Shown: positions 1 through 5,989 of the stretch, in pieces
Numbering within the stretch: position 1 is the first letter of the stretch
Layout: the number at the start of each line of letters is the position of its first letter
DNA from: Candidatus Bathyarchaeum sp.
GTDB taxonomy: Archaea > Thermoproteota > Bathyarchaeia > Bathyarchaeales > Bathyarchaeaceae
DNA length: 5,989 bases
Direction of reading: 5' to 3'
Assembly (NCBI GenBank): GCA_003096255.1
Contig: PIXS01000218.1
Location: 1 to 5,989, forward strand
Program-made: the position numbers and the translations under genes
The notes under the pieces: model-generated
Database searches by the model: none
What the model saw: only the letters and a program-made list of their open reading frames with translations
What the model was told of the DNA's origin: nothing

Positions 1-83
1 AGTCTTCCATTAGAACCGCTTCTGTTATATTCGTAGAATTAACTCAAAACCATTTATTGTTTACGCAAAAAATGCTTAAGTTT

Positions 84-116
84 GCAAAAACACTCTTTAT
101 GAACCAACATAAATAG
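84..116 (+). promoter_or_regulatory. Weak candidate archaeal promoter for the glycosyltransferase gene
   Basis: This AT-rich stretch contains TATA-like words, the best placed being CATAAATA at about 108-115. A box there would put transcription start near 135-145, giving a short leader before the likely start codon at 158 or 164. A second possibility lies further left: a purine-rich run (about 66-72) followed by TGCTTAAGT, which resembles a BRE plus TATA pair. Neither matches the archaeal consensus well, so the call rests mostly on position upstream of a gene that has no co-directional neighbour in the window. Confidence 0.22.
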
Positions 117-154
117 TCAGAACCTGCTAGAGCCTTGATTTCGTAATATGATGT

Positions 155-158
155 GGTG
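155..158 (+). promoter_or_regulatory. Short Shine-Dalgarno-like GGTG supporting the TTG start at 164
   Basis: GGTG matches part of the extended anti-Shine-Dalgarno complement (AGGAGGTGATC) and ends five bases before the in-frame TTG at 164. It overlaps the GTG at 158, so if it acts as a ribosome binding site the start must be TTG 164. The match is only four bases, far weaker than the AGGAGG sites in the opposite-strand operon. Confidence 0.3.
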
Positions 159-1189
159 TGTGTTTGTCCAAAAAAAGCAAAAAACTCCCTTTTGTTTCAG
201 TTGTAATCGTTAACTTTAACGGACAAGACTATCTGAAGCAGTGTTTGGACACTCTACTAAATACATCATACGCCAGTTTTGAAGTAGTAATCGTGGACAA
301 TGCTTCCACTGACCAAAGCTTAACAGAAATACAATCCTTTGTTTCAGACCCCCGCGTAAAAGTTGTGAAAAACCAACAAAACGCAGGTCACGCCAAAGGC
401 TGCAACATTGGCGCACAGGTTGCCACTGGAGAATACCTTGTTTTTTTGGACAGCGACATCGAATTTGAAGAAAAAAACTGGCTTTCTGAACTGGTAAAAG
501 TCGTGGAAAATGACAACACCATTGGGATAGCTCAGGCAAAAATTGTGCTAGCCCAAAACAAACAGAAATTAGAATACCTTTGCTTGAATGTTGACGCCTT
601 AGGGTCATGGTCTGCGACTTATGGCTTTGACCAAAACATGTTTGAAACAAATTTTGAGTTAATGGCTGCGTCTTCGGGTTGTTGTATTGTTAGAAAACAT
701 GTTTTTGACCAAATCGGAGGCTTTGACGCTGACTACTTCATCTACGACGACGACACCGACCTTTCCTTTCGGGCACGGCTACTGGGTTACCGTGTGATGT
801 TTGTTTCTTCTTCTGTGGTAGTTCACCGCGGCGGAGTCTTACGGGGCGTAAGCGGACGACTGCTGTTTCATTCGTCTAAAAACAGGTTTTACACACTGCT
901 CAAAAACTATGAACTCAGAAACCTTTGGTGGAGATTTTCTCTGTTGAGCTTTTTCACGTTAATGGTTTCTGCGACCTTTTTTGTTACCCAAAAACACGAA
1001 GAAGCAAAAGCCTCCCTCAGAGGCGTAATTAACCCCCTTGTAGATTTGCCAAAAATATGGAAAAAAAGGTTAAAGATACAACGTAAGCGCCGTGTCCAAG
1101 ACTCAGAACTTGTTGAGGCTGGTTTTGTACGCAACGATTTTCAGGGTACATTGGATGATTTGAAGTTGAAACTTAAACACATGCACTAA
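158..1189 (+). CDS. Family 2 (GT-A) glycosyltransferase, WbbL/rhamnosyltransferase-like
   Basis: Predicted inverting glycosyltransferase that moves a sugar from a nucleotide-sugar donor to a glycan or lipid-linked acceptor at the cytoplasmic face of the membrane. Seen in the 343-residue product: the N-terminal GT-A strand with VSVVIVNFNG (residues 13-22), VDNASTD (46-52), the metal/nucleotide DxD motif DSD (98-100), a GGFD turn (187-190), then DDDTDLSFR (197-205), which aligns with the family's ED-x-D catalytic-base motif with Asp replacing Glu, and VVHRGG (221-226). A hydrophobic patch (258-277) and a basic tail (301-314) suggest membrane association. The length is usual for COG1216-type enzymes. 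Donor and acceptor cannot be read from sequence; rhamnosyltransferase is only the nearest named group. The start is uncertain: GTG 158 is the first in-frame candidate after the stop at 149, but TTG 164 has a better-placed GGTG and gives an N-terminus MSKKSKK. Two ATGs at 148 and 151 are out of frame. No glycan-cluster neighbour is visible. Confidence 0.9.
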   Translation: MCLSKKSKKLPFVSVVIVNFNGQDYLKQCLDTLLNTSYASFEVVIVDNASTDQSLTEIQSFVSDPRVKVVKNQQNAGHAKGCNIGAQVATGEYLVFLDSDIEFEEKNWLSELVKVVENDNTIGIAQAKIVLAQNKQKLEYLCLNVDALGSWSATYGFDQNMFETNFELMAASSGCCIVRKHVFDQIGGFDADYFIYDDDTDLSFRARLLGYRVMFVSSSVVVHRGGVLRGVSGRLLFHSSKNRFYTLLKNYELRNLWWRFSLLSFFTLMVSATFFVTQKHEEAKASLRGVINPLVDLPKIWKKRLKIQRKRRVQDSELVEAGFVRNDFQGTLDDLKLKLKHMH

Positions 1190-1205
1190 TCTGTTTGTTA
1201 TTAGT
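1185..1205. repeat. Small inverted repeat spanning both convergent stop codons
   Basis: ACTAAT (1185-1190) and ATTAGT (1200-1205) are perfect inverted arms around a nine-base T-rich spacer (CTGTTTGTT). The left arm contains the TAA of the glycosyltransferase and the right arm contains the TAA of the minus-strand ATPase. The stem is only six A/T-rich pairs, so it may be chance produced by two TAA codons facing each other. A weak two-way transcription end is possible but there is no strong T-run on either strand. Confidence 0.3.
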
Positions 1206-3021
1206 TGCTGGGTACGATTAAACCATCTTCTATCTGGATTTGTCGCTCAGCATAATCTGCAATGTCTGCCTCGTGGGTTATTACAATAATCGTGGTTTTT
1301 GTTTCTTCATGGAACTTTTTGAGCAAATCCATAACCTGCTTTCCAGTTGCCGAATCCAAGTCCCCTGTTGGTTCATCCGCAAATATTACCGCAGGACGGT
1401 TTGTCAGTGCTCGGGCAATTGCTACACGTTGCATTTGTCCTCCGCTCAATGTTGCTGGAAACTGTTTAGCTTGCTTGTCTAACCCAACGCCTTTCAACAG
1501 GTTTTCTATTCGTTCTTTGAGGTCTTTGCTTAGCCCTGCCAAGTCTGCGGGTAATGCTATGTTTTCTTGTGTGCTAAAATGGGGCAACAATGCATAACTT
1601 TGGAAGATGAATCCCATCTCTAAAAGTCTGGCTTTGGCTTTTGTTGAGTCATCCATTTTGTGCAAGTTATCTTTACGAAACAGCACCACACCGTAGTCTG
1701 GTGAGTCAAGACCCGCCATACAGTTCAGAAGAGTTGTTTTTCCCGCACCAGAGTTTCCAACAATTGCCAAAAATTCACCCTCTTTAACGTCTATGTCCAC
1801 TCCTCTTAGAGCATAGACTGTTGTTCGTCCAAGGTTGTAGTTTTTGGTTAATCCCCGCACTGTGATTATGTTGTCTTCTGCGATGTTTGTTACTTCAACA
1901 TCTTTTGTGTTAAACAACTGCTTGTTGAACCCAAAATACGGAATATCCGCCCCGAAAAAGTCTGACCACATTTTCATCAATTCTGCTTCAACAAAAAGGT
2001 CAGTGCTCAGTTCTGCAATTGGTAACAAAGCGTTCTTGAAAGCTTCTTTAGATTCCACCTTTCGTATGCCGTTTTTGCGTTCATCTAAATAGTCTCGCAG
2101 ACAAATTTGACACTGCTGCAACTTGCTGTGCACATCCGAAAGCAAACTCTTTCCATACTCGATTTCTGTTGCCATCTCTGCTAATCCCGCGTTGAACTCT
2201 GTGGAATCGTTCCTGAAACGGTACGCAGTAAGCGCAACACGTGGAACTTCAAATAGCCCAAAAATTCTGGAAATCAAATTATCGATATCCTGTAAGGCAC
2301 TAAGTTTTGCTGCCAAAATTCTGAAAAACAGCTCCAACTTCTTTTGCAACTTAACATTTGTTGTTTTATAGTGAGTGCCCTGAACCCCAGCCTGCAGACG
2401 TTCAAGCACTTTGTCTAACTCTTTTAGCCGATTGATTGTAGGCTTCAAAAAGATTGCAAAAAAGTTTGCCATAATCAGTTTGTCAACAAGTTCTGTCACC
2501 TTTACTTGGTTTTGGCTGTTAGTTCCCCCAAAAACTGGAGAATCAAACCCAGACAAGAAAAAGCGGTACTGATTAGCTTCCACTAAATCCCATATCGCCA
2601 CGTAGCTTTTGTTCTGGATTTCGCGGTAGCTGGCTGGCAGTTCTTTGATTATCTTTTTTAGCTGTAACTCAAACAGCTTCACCAGATTCGGGTCCACTTC
2701 TTTGATGAACTCTTTCACTATCTTTGATGTCTCTCGCAGTTCTTGGTCATTTTTTAGTTGACGTTGCAGCTTTGCCTCATTTTCCGCATAATATCTTTTG
2801 AACCGCCTGTAGACGCTCCCTGTTTCAATCTTTAAGAGCTTTGGGTCTAGTTCTGCGTCTTTTTGTCCTGACAACACAATAAACGAGTTAAGTTCTTGAC
2901 TGGACATTGCTTTGCCAGAAACGTGCAGAATCTTTCGGCAGTCAGAAACAAGCTTCTTTTGCAACGAAGCGTTAACTTCCCGCAACGATTTATCGATTAA
3001 GCCTGCTGCGTAAACTTTCAT
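1201..3021 (-). CDS. ABC ATPase of MacB/LolD type fused to an unidentified helical N-terminal domain
   Basis: Second ATPase of a type VII (MacB/LolCDE-like) ABC system; predicted cytoplasmic partner of the FtsX permease encoded upstream. The 606-residue product has two parts. Residues about 384-606 are a complete nucleotide-binding domain: Walker A GNSGAGKT (422-429), Q-loop Gln474, signature LSGGQ (525-529), Walker B with catalytic Glu550, D-loop GDLDS (553-557) and H-loop His583; all catalytic residues are present. Residues 1 to about 383 are charged, strongly helix-forming and lack any evident membrane segment or signal peptide; I recognise no family. One CxxC pair (304/307) is visible, too little to claim a metal site. 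LolD/MacB-type ATPases are normally about 220-250 residues, so the extension more than doubles the protein. The frame is continuous with no internal ribosome binding site before the ATPase part, which argues for a true fusion. The ATG overlaps the preceding gene's stop by one base (TAATG), with AGGAGG seven bases upstream, so coupled translation is likely. Confidence 0.93.
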   Translation of the reverse strand: MKVYAAGLIDKSLREVNASLQKKLVSDCRKILHVSGKAMSSQELNSFIVLSGQKDAELDPKLLKIETGSVYRRFKRYYAENEAKLQRQLKNDQELRETSKIVKEFIKEVDPNLVKLFELQLKKIIKELPASYREIQNKSYVAIWDLVEANQYRFFLSGFDSPVFGGTNSQNQVKVTELVDKLIMANFFAIFLKPTINRLKELDKVLERLQAGVQGTHYKTTNVKLQKKLELFFRILAAKLSALQDIDNLISRIFGLFEVPRVALTAYRFRNDSTEFNAGLAEMATEIEYGKSLLSDVHSKLQQCQICLRDYLDERKNGIRKVESKEAFKNALLPIAELSTDLFVEAELMKMWSDFFGADIPYFGFNKQLFNTKDVEVTNIAEDNIITVRGLTKNYNLGRTTVYALRGVDIDVKEGEFLAIVGNSGAGKTTLLNCMAGLDSPDYGVVLFRKDNLHKMDDSTKAKARLLEMGFIFQSYALLPHFSTQENIALPADLAGLSKDLKERIENLLKGVGLDKQAKQFPATLSGGQMQRVAIARALTNRPAVIFADEPTGDLDSATGKQVMDLLKKFHEETKTTIIVITHEADIADYAERQIQIEDGLIVPSN

Positions 3022-3776
3022 TAGGCTTCCTCCTGTGAAGTGAACGGTCCTTGTTCAACTCTGGAAATTTTTCCATCCGACATGTGCACAATGTAGTCGC
3101 ATTGCTCAGCAATCCACCTGTTGTGGGTGACCAAAACAAGGGTCTGGTTGTTCATTTTGTTGATTCGACGAAACAGGTTCATGACATCAGCACTTGTTGT
3201 TGAATCCAAATCGCCTGTAGGCTCGTCGCCAAGGATGATTGCTGGTTCAGTGATTAGTGCCCGGGCTACGGCTACTCTTTGTTGTTGTCCTCCAGAAAGT
3301 TCAGAAGGCAGATGGTAGAGTCTGTCGCCCATTCCCAGTTCTCTTAGAATCATTTTTGCCTGTTCTCTGGCTACGCCTGAGTTGATTCCCTTGAGGAGAA
3401 GCGGTGTTTCCACGTTTTCTACAGCGGACAAGAACGGAAACAGGTTGAACAACTGGAAGATGAATCCGATATTGTCTCTGCGAAAGTTGGTCATCTGACC
3501 ATCAGAGAGGGTTGCTGTGTCGATGTTGTTGATTACAATTTTTCCTTGTGAACGGCGGTCTAGGTGCCCAATCATGTTGAGCAAAGTTGTTTTTCCACAT
3601 CCAGATGGTCCCATTATCGCCATCATGTCTCCTTTTTTCACATTGAGGTCTAAGCCTCGTATGGCGTGGACTTCGTTTGATTTTCCTTCACTGTACCGTT
3701 TGTGCAGTTCAGAGATTACCAATATTTCTTCGTTTATTGCCTCGTTTTCGTTTTGTTTACTTGTTACTGATTCCAA
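3021..3776 (-). CDS. ABC transporter ATPase, LolD/MacB-like
   Basis: Predicted cytoplasmic ATPase that powers the adjacent FtsX-type permease. The 251-residue product is a single nucleotide-binding domain of normal length for the LolD/MacB/FtsE class: Walker A GPSGCGKT (56-63), Q-loop Gln108, signature LSGGQ (160-164), Walker B ending GDE with catalytic Glu185, D-loop GDLDS (188-192), and H-loop His218. The text after the H-loop (THNRWIAEQCDYIV, 217-230) departs from the usual THD-x-x-VA-x-x-AD pattern but keeps the His. A polar leader of about 17 residues precedes the first strand. The start is TTG, chosen because AGGAGG lies eight bases upstream and there is no other start before the Walker A region. 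The gene begins 14 bases after the permease stop and its own stop overlaps the next gene's ATG by one base. Its sequence is clearly paralogous to the ATPase part of that next gene, consistent with a heterodimer, though two alternative homodimers are also possible. Confidence 0.94.
   Translation of the reverse strand: MESVTSKQNENEAINEEILVISELHKRYSEGKSNEVHAIRGLDLNVKKGDMMAIMGPSGCGKTTLLNMIGHLDRRSQGKIVINNIDTATLSDGQMTNFRRDNIGFIFQLFNLFPFLSAVENVETPLLLKGINSGVAREQAKMILRELGMGDRLYHLPSELSGGQQQRVAVARALITEPAIILGDEPTGDLDSTTSADVMNLFRRINKMNNQTLVLVTHNRWIAEQCDYIVHMSDGKISRVEQGPFTSQEEA
3029..3034 (-). promoter_or_regulatory. Ribosome binding site AGGAGG for the fused ATPase
   Basis: A perfect AGGAGG on the minus strand lies seven bases before the ATG at 3021, inside the last codons of the preceding ATPase gene. 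With the one-base TAATG overlap it fixes the start and supports terminate-and-restart translation of the two ATPases, which would keep their amounts similar. Confidence 0.8.
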
Positions 3777-3784
3777 ACTTTTCT

Positions 3785-3790
3785 CCTCCT
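3785..3790 (-). promoter_or_regulatory. Ribosome binding site AGGAGG that fixes a TTG start
   Basis: A perfect AGGAGG follows directly after the TAA of the permease gene and lies eight bases before the TTG at 3776. It is the main reason to accept TTG as the start of the stand-alone ATPase. Confidence 0.8.
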
Positions 3791-5989
3791 TTAACCTACA
3801 TACCTCAAAGCTTCTGCTGGCGGAATTCTAGACGCAAACAACCCTGGAATTGCACCTGCGACTAAAGCAATCAACGTGATAAAGCCTAGATACACGCCAA
3901 GGTCTGTCCAAGGAATTATCAAAGCGGCAGATTGCATATTCGCAAAGCCGACGCTGATCACCAATCCGTTAACTATTCCAATTATCAGCCCGATTACGCC
4001 TAACACAACCAGTTCCAGAAGCACTGAAATCATTACTTGGGTTCGTGGGAAGCCGATTGCTCTCATCATGCCGATTTCACGTTTTCGTTCTGAAACGTTG
4101 CGAACCGAGATTACTGCCATACCGACTGCGCCAATTACCAGACCAAATGTGACATAGATTTGCAGGAACGAAACCACTCGTTCGGTCATCTCAAGGGTTG
4201 ATTCTATCTTTGAATACAGGACTGTTGTGCTTGCTACGAAGAAGTTGTCTTCAGCTAAGAGTCTGTAACCATCATCGTTTGTGTTGGTGAATTCTTCGAT
4301 TGCCTGCGCGATTGAATCAAGTTCTGGCGCGTCTATTTCATATGATGTTTTAATCAGGAAATAGTCATACTGGTCAGGTGCACGGGATGTTGAGGTTTCG
4401 CCGTTTGCTTCTGCCAAGAAATTGGTTTGGTTTGCCCAGTGCTCGTTGAGGTATACTTTTCCTATCATGTCCATGAAGTCAAAGTCTCCGTCCGCAAACA
4501 GTCCACCAATGCTAAAGGAAGACAACGGGAATCCGCCTGCACGTTCAGAGTCTAACCGACCTGCCACTGTGAATGCTTGGTAAACAGGTGCGCCATACTC
4601 GGTTGTGTTCATTGGTATCCAAATCTGCAAACCCAACGGAAGAATAAAGGAGTCCGTGAACACAACAGGATTTTTGATAACTTCTCCATATTCATCCCGC
4701 AACATTGCAACGTCTTCTAGTTCGTCACCGGAGTATCCGCCCAAATTAGACAGGTCAACATCCGTAAGGTCGCGGTCTTCTGACATGAGCGCATCCAGCG
4801 AAACATTGTATGCCGCCATCGTGTATGTTGGGTCAAAGAACAGGTCCCACGACTCTTTTGACAGCTTTAGCAGTTCTTCATCTGCTACGTCTGTGTCTTC
4901 GGGTTTTGTAACTCCGTCTGGGAAGCTACTCAGGTAAAAGGCGTATCTCCAATCAGAGTCTGAGGCATCTGTTGCGTTTCCTCGTATTTGTTCTGAGGTT
5001 ATTTCACCATATCCAATTGGTAAAAGACCAGTTGAAGCATCAAAGTCTGGCAAATATGGGTTCTTTAGGGCTACAAATTTTGTGTAATCCGTAGTTGGGC
5101 TGTATGTCTTGAAGGGGATAATGTCGGTTATGTGGTTGTCTAGTTTGTAGATTTCTTCCAGATACGACGTGTCTGCTAGTTGCATCTCTGGCTTGTTTAA
5201 CGAAATAATCAAGTCTATTCCTTTGGATGACTCCTCTGTTTCAACAACAGAACTAAGGTTTGTAGGCACCAACACTGCAACGGTAACGTTCAAGGTCATT
5301 ATTACCGCAAAGATGGCGAAGGTTAACGTGGAACGTGATTTATGGGACGAAATCAATGCTGGGGCTATTTGTCCTACGCCTTTTAGTCCCCTGATTTTTA
5401 CGAGCATACCTCTTAGTGCGTTCATTACTGGCGGCAAGTTCACTGCCACTAGCAACACTGAGCCAACAATGATTTCGGTAACGCCGATTATCAAAATGTC
5501 TGTGGACAAACCTGTAATGTCTGTAATCCACTCGCCCATTGCTACAACAAACAAAACAACAGGTGCAAGATAAAGAGCAAATGCAGTGATGTTTAATGCT
5601 TTTGTGCGGCTGATGAACCGTGAAAGAACCATTCCTATACCGGGGAACAAAAGTCCTGCTCCGATTAGGATGTTTCTCCATTCGTCGATTGTGTCCCATC
5701 CTTCAGTTAGCCAGATTGCTTGGCTGCTTTCATCAACTACTCCGTTAATTAGCAGAGCAAGAGCGCCCCCGACCATGAGCAATATTCCAAAGGCAACTAG
5801 GTTGCGCCCAGACTTCTTTTCAAAGGTGGTTTTTATTCCTCTAAGTGCGTCTACGATGTTTACTCGGGATGCTCTTAGGGCGGGTATTATGCCTGTTATG
5901 ATTCCTAGCATTACTCCGACTATTACTGCCAAGATTACAACTACTTCAGACACAACAGGTTGGACGCTAAGGCTTCCGGTACCAAACAA
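3791..5989 (-). CDS. Duplicated FtsX/MacB-type ABC permease, 5' end outside the window
   Basis: Membrane component of a type VII ABC system, served by the two ATPases downstream. The visible 732 codons (numbered from the window edge) start inside the first FtsX half: a membrane helix (about 14-37) followed by PALRASRVNIVDALRG (36-51), the signature end of an FtsX domain. Four more helices follow (about 62-84, 105-125, 131-152, 163-184), then the second half: helix 219-242, an extracytoplasmic domain of about 360 residues (243-606), helices 607-629, 655-680 and 696-718, and the terminal PGLFASRIPPAEALRYVG. The RNVSERKREIGMMRAIG segment (630-646) is the classic cytoplasmic FtsX coupling loop. 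The repeated P-x-L-x-A-S-R-x4-ALR at both ends shows an internal duplication, as in YbbP-like permeases. The ectodomain is acidic and has five N-x-S/T sequons. The TTG at 5989 is most likely an internal Leu codon, since a complete protein would need the first helices and probably a first ectodomain. Substrate is unknown; peptide, lipid or lipoprotein handling, antimicrobial resistance and surface signalling all occur in the family. Confidence 0.93.
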   Translation of the reverse strand: MFGTGSLSVQPVVSEVVVILAVIVGVMLGIITGIIPALRASRVNIVDALRGIKTTFEKKSGRNLVAFGILLMVGGALALLINGVVDESSQAIWLTEGWDTIDEWRNILIGAGLLFPGIGMVLSRFISRTKALNITAFALYLAPVVLFVVAMGEWITDITGLSTDILIIGVTEIIVGSVLLVAVNLPPVMNALRGMLVKIRGLKGVGQIAPALISSHKSRSTLTFAIFAVIMTLNVTVAVLVPTNLSSVVETEESSKGIDLIISLNKPEMQLADTSYLEEIYKLDNHITDIIPFKTYSPTTDYTKFVALKNPYLPDFDASTGLLPIGYGEITSEQIRGNATDASDSDWRYAFYLSSFPDGVTKPEDTDVADEELLKLSKESWDLFFDPTYTMAAYNVSLDALMSEDRDLTDVDLSNLGGYSGDELEDVAMLRDEYGEVIKNPVVFTDSFILPLGLQIWIPMNTTEYGAPVYQAFTVAGRLDSERAGGFPLSSFSIGGLFADGDFDFMDMIGKVYLNEHWANQTNFLAEANGETSTSRAPDQYDYFLIKTSYEIDAPELDSIAQAIEEFTNTNDDGYRLLAEDNFFVASTTVLYSKIESTLEMTERVVSFLQIYVTFGLVIGAVGMAVISVRNVSERKREIGMMRAIGFPRTQVMISVLLELVVLGVIGLIIGIVNGLVISVGFANMQSAALIIPWTDLGVYLGFITLIALVAGAIPGLFASRIPPAEALRYVG

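Noticed and set aside
3..116. Open plus-strand frame from the left edge to a TAG at 114-116 (about 37 codons), possibly the tail of an upstream gene.
   Set aside because: A frame of this length is common by chance in AT-rich DNA, no motif is recognisable in it, and a candidate promoter overlaps it. Sequence to the left of the window would settle it.
216..650. Minus-strand open frame of 144 codons opposite the glycosyltransferase gene.
   Set aside because: The plus-strand frame carries clear conserved glycosyltransferase motifs; the antisense product has a composition typical of shadow frames (Cys, Arg, Trp and Gln rich) and no domain.
2098..2112. CxxC pair (residues 304 and 307) in the fused ATPase as a zinc or redox site.
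   Set aside because: Only one pair is present and no second Cys or His pair is evident nearby to complete a metal site; treated as an observation only.
4748..4789. Asp-rich text (DRDLTDVDLSN) in the permease ectodomain as an EF-hand or dockerin calcium loop.
   Set aside because: The spacing of acidic residues does not match DxDxDG with a Glu at position 12, and the central Gly is missing.
5169..5573. Plus-strand open frame of 134 codons opposite the permease gene.
   Set aside because: It mirrors codons for the permease helices and ectodomain and shows no family motifs or convincing ribosome binding site.
5987..5989. TTG at the window edge as the true start of the permease.
   Set aside because: The protein would start with the last helix of the first FtsX half and lack the rest of it; no ribosome binding site can be seen because the sequence ends. 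Truncation by the window is far more likely.
1201..5989. Functional link between the glycosyltransferase and the ABC operon, as in a polysaccharide exporter.
   Set aside because: The genes are convergent and not co-transcribed, and the ABC system is of FtsX/MacB type, not the Wzm/Wzt type that exports glycans. Neighbourhood alone is not enough.

Overview
The window holds four protein genes and no RNA genes, insertion sequences, CRISPR arrays or long repeats that I could recognise. The sequence is moderately AT-rich and gene-dense. It uses non-ATG starts (TTG, probably GTG or TTG) and strong AGGAGG ribosome binding sites, and it carries a large duplicated FtsX-type permease. This combination fits an uncultured mesophilic archaeon (a Bathyarchaeia-like or methanogen-like lineage would be typical). 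No marker gene is present, so the assignment is tentative and a bacterium cannot be excluded.

Layout: bases 1-157 are an AT-rich upstream region with a weak candidate archaeal promoter. A family 2 glycosyltransferase follows on the plus strand (about 158-1189). It ends tail to tail with a minus-strand operon, with 11 bases between the two stop codons. Read in its own direction, the operon begins beyond the right edge and runs: a double FtsX/MacB-type permease (5989 to 3791, 5' end missing), a conventional LolD/MacB-like ABC ATPase (3776 to 3021), and a second ABC ATPase of the same class carrying a helical N-terminal domain of about 380 residues that I do not recognise (3021 to 1201). The genes are separated by 14 bases and then overlap by 1 base, each preceded by AGGAGG, so they are very likely co-transcribed and translationally coupled.

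How the genes may work together: type VII (MacB/LolCDE/FtsEX-like) ABC systems use cytoplasmic ATP hydrolysis to move or signal to large extracytoplasmic domains instead of always moving a substrate through the membrane. Here one polypeptide appears to supply both permease halves, and two different ATPases could form a heterodimer beneath it. One of these ATPases bears an extra cytoplasmic domain that could be a regulatory or partner-docking module. That fused domain, the four-helix membrane linker between the permease halves and the large acidic ectodomain are the least ordinary parts of the window. The glycosyltransferase faces the other way and need not be functionally linked.
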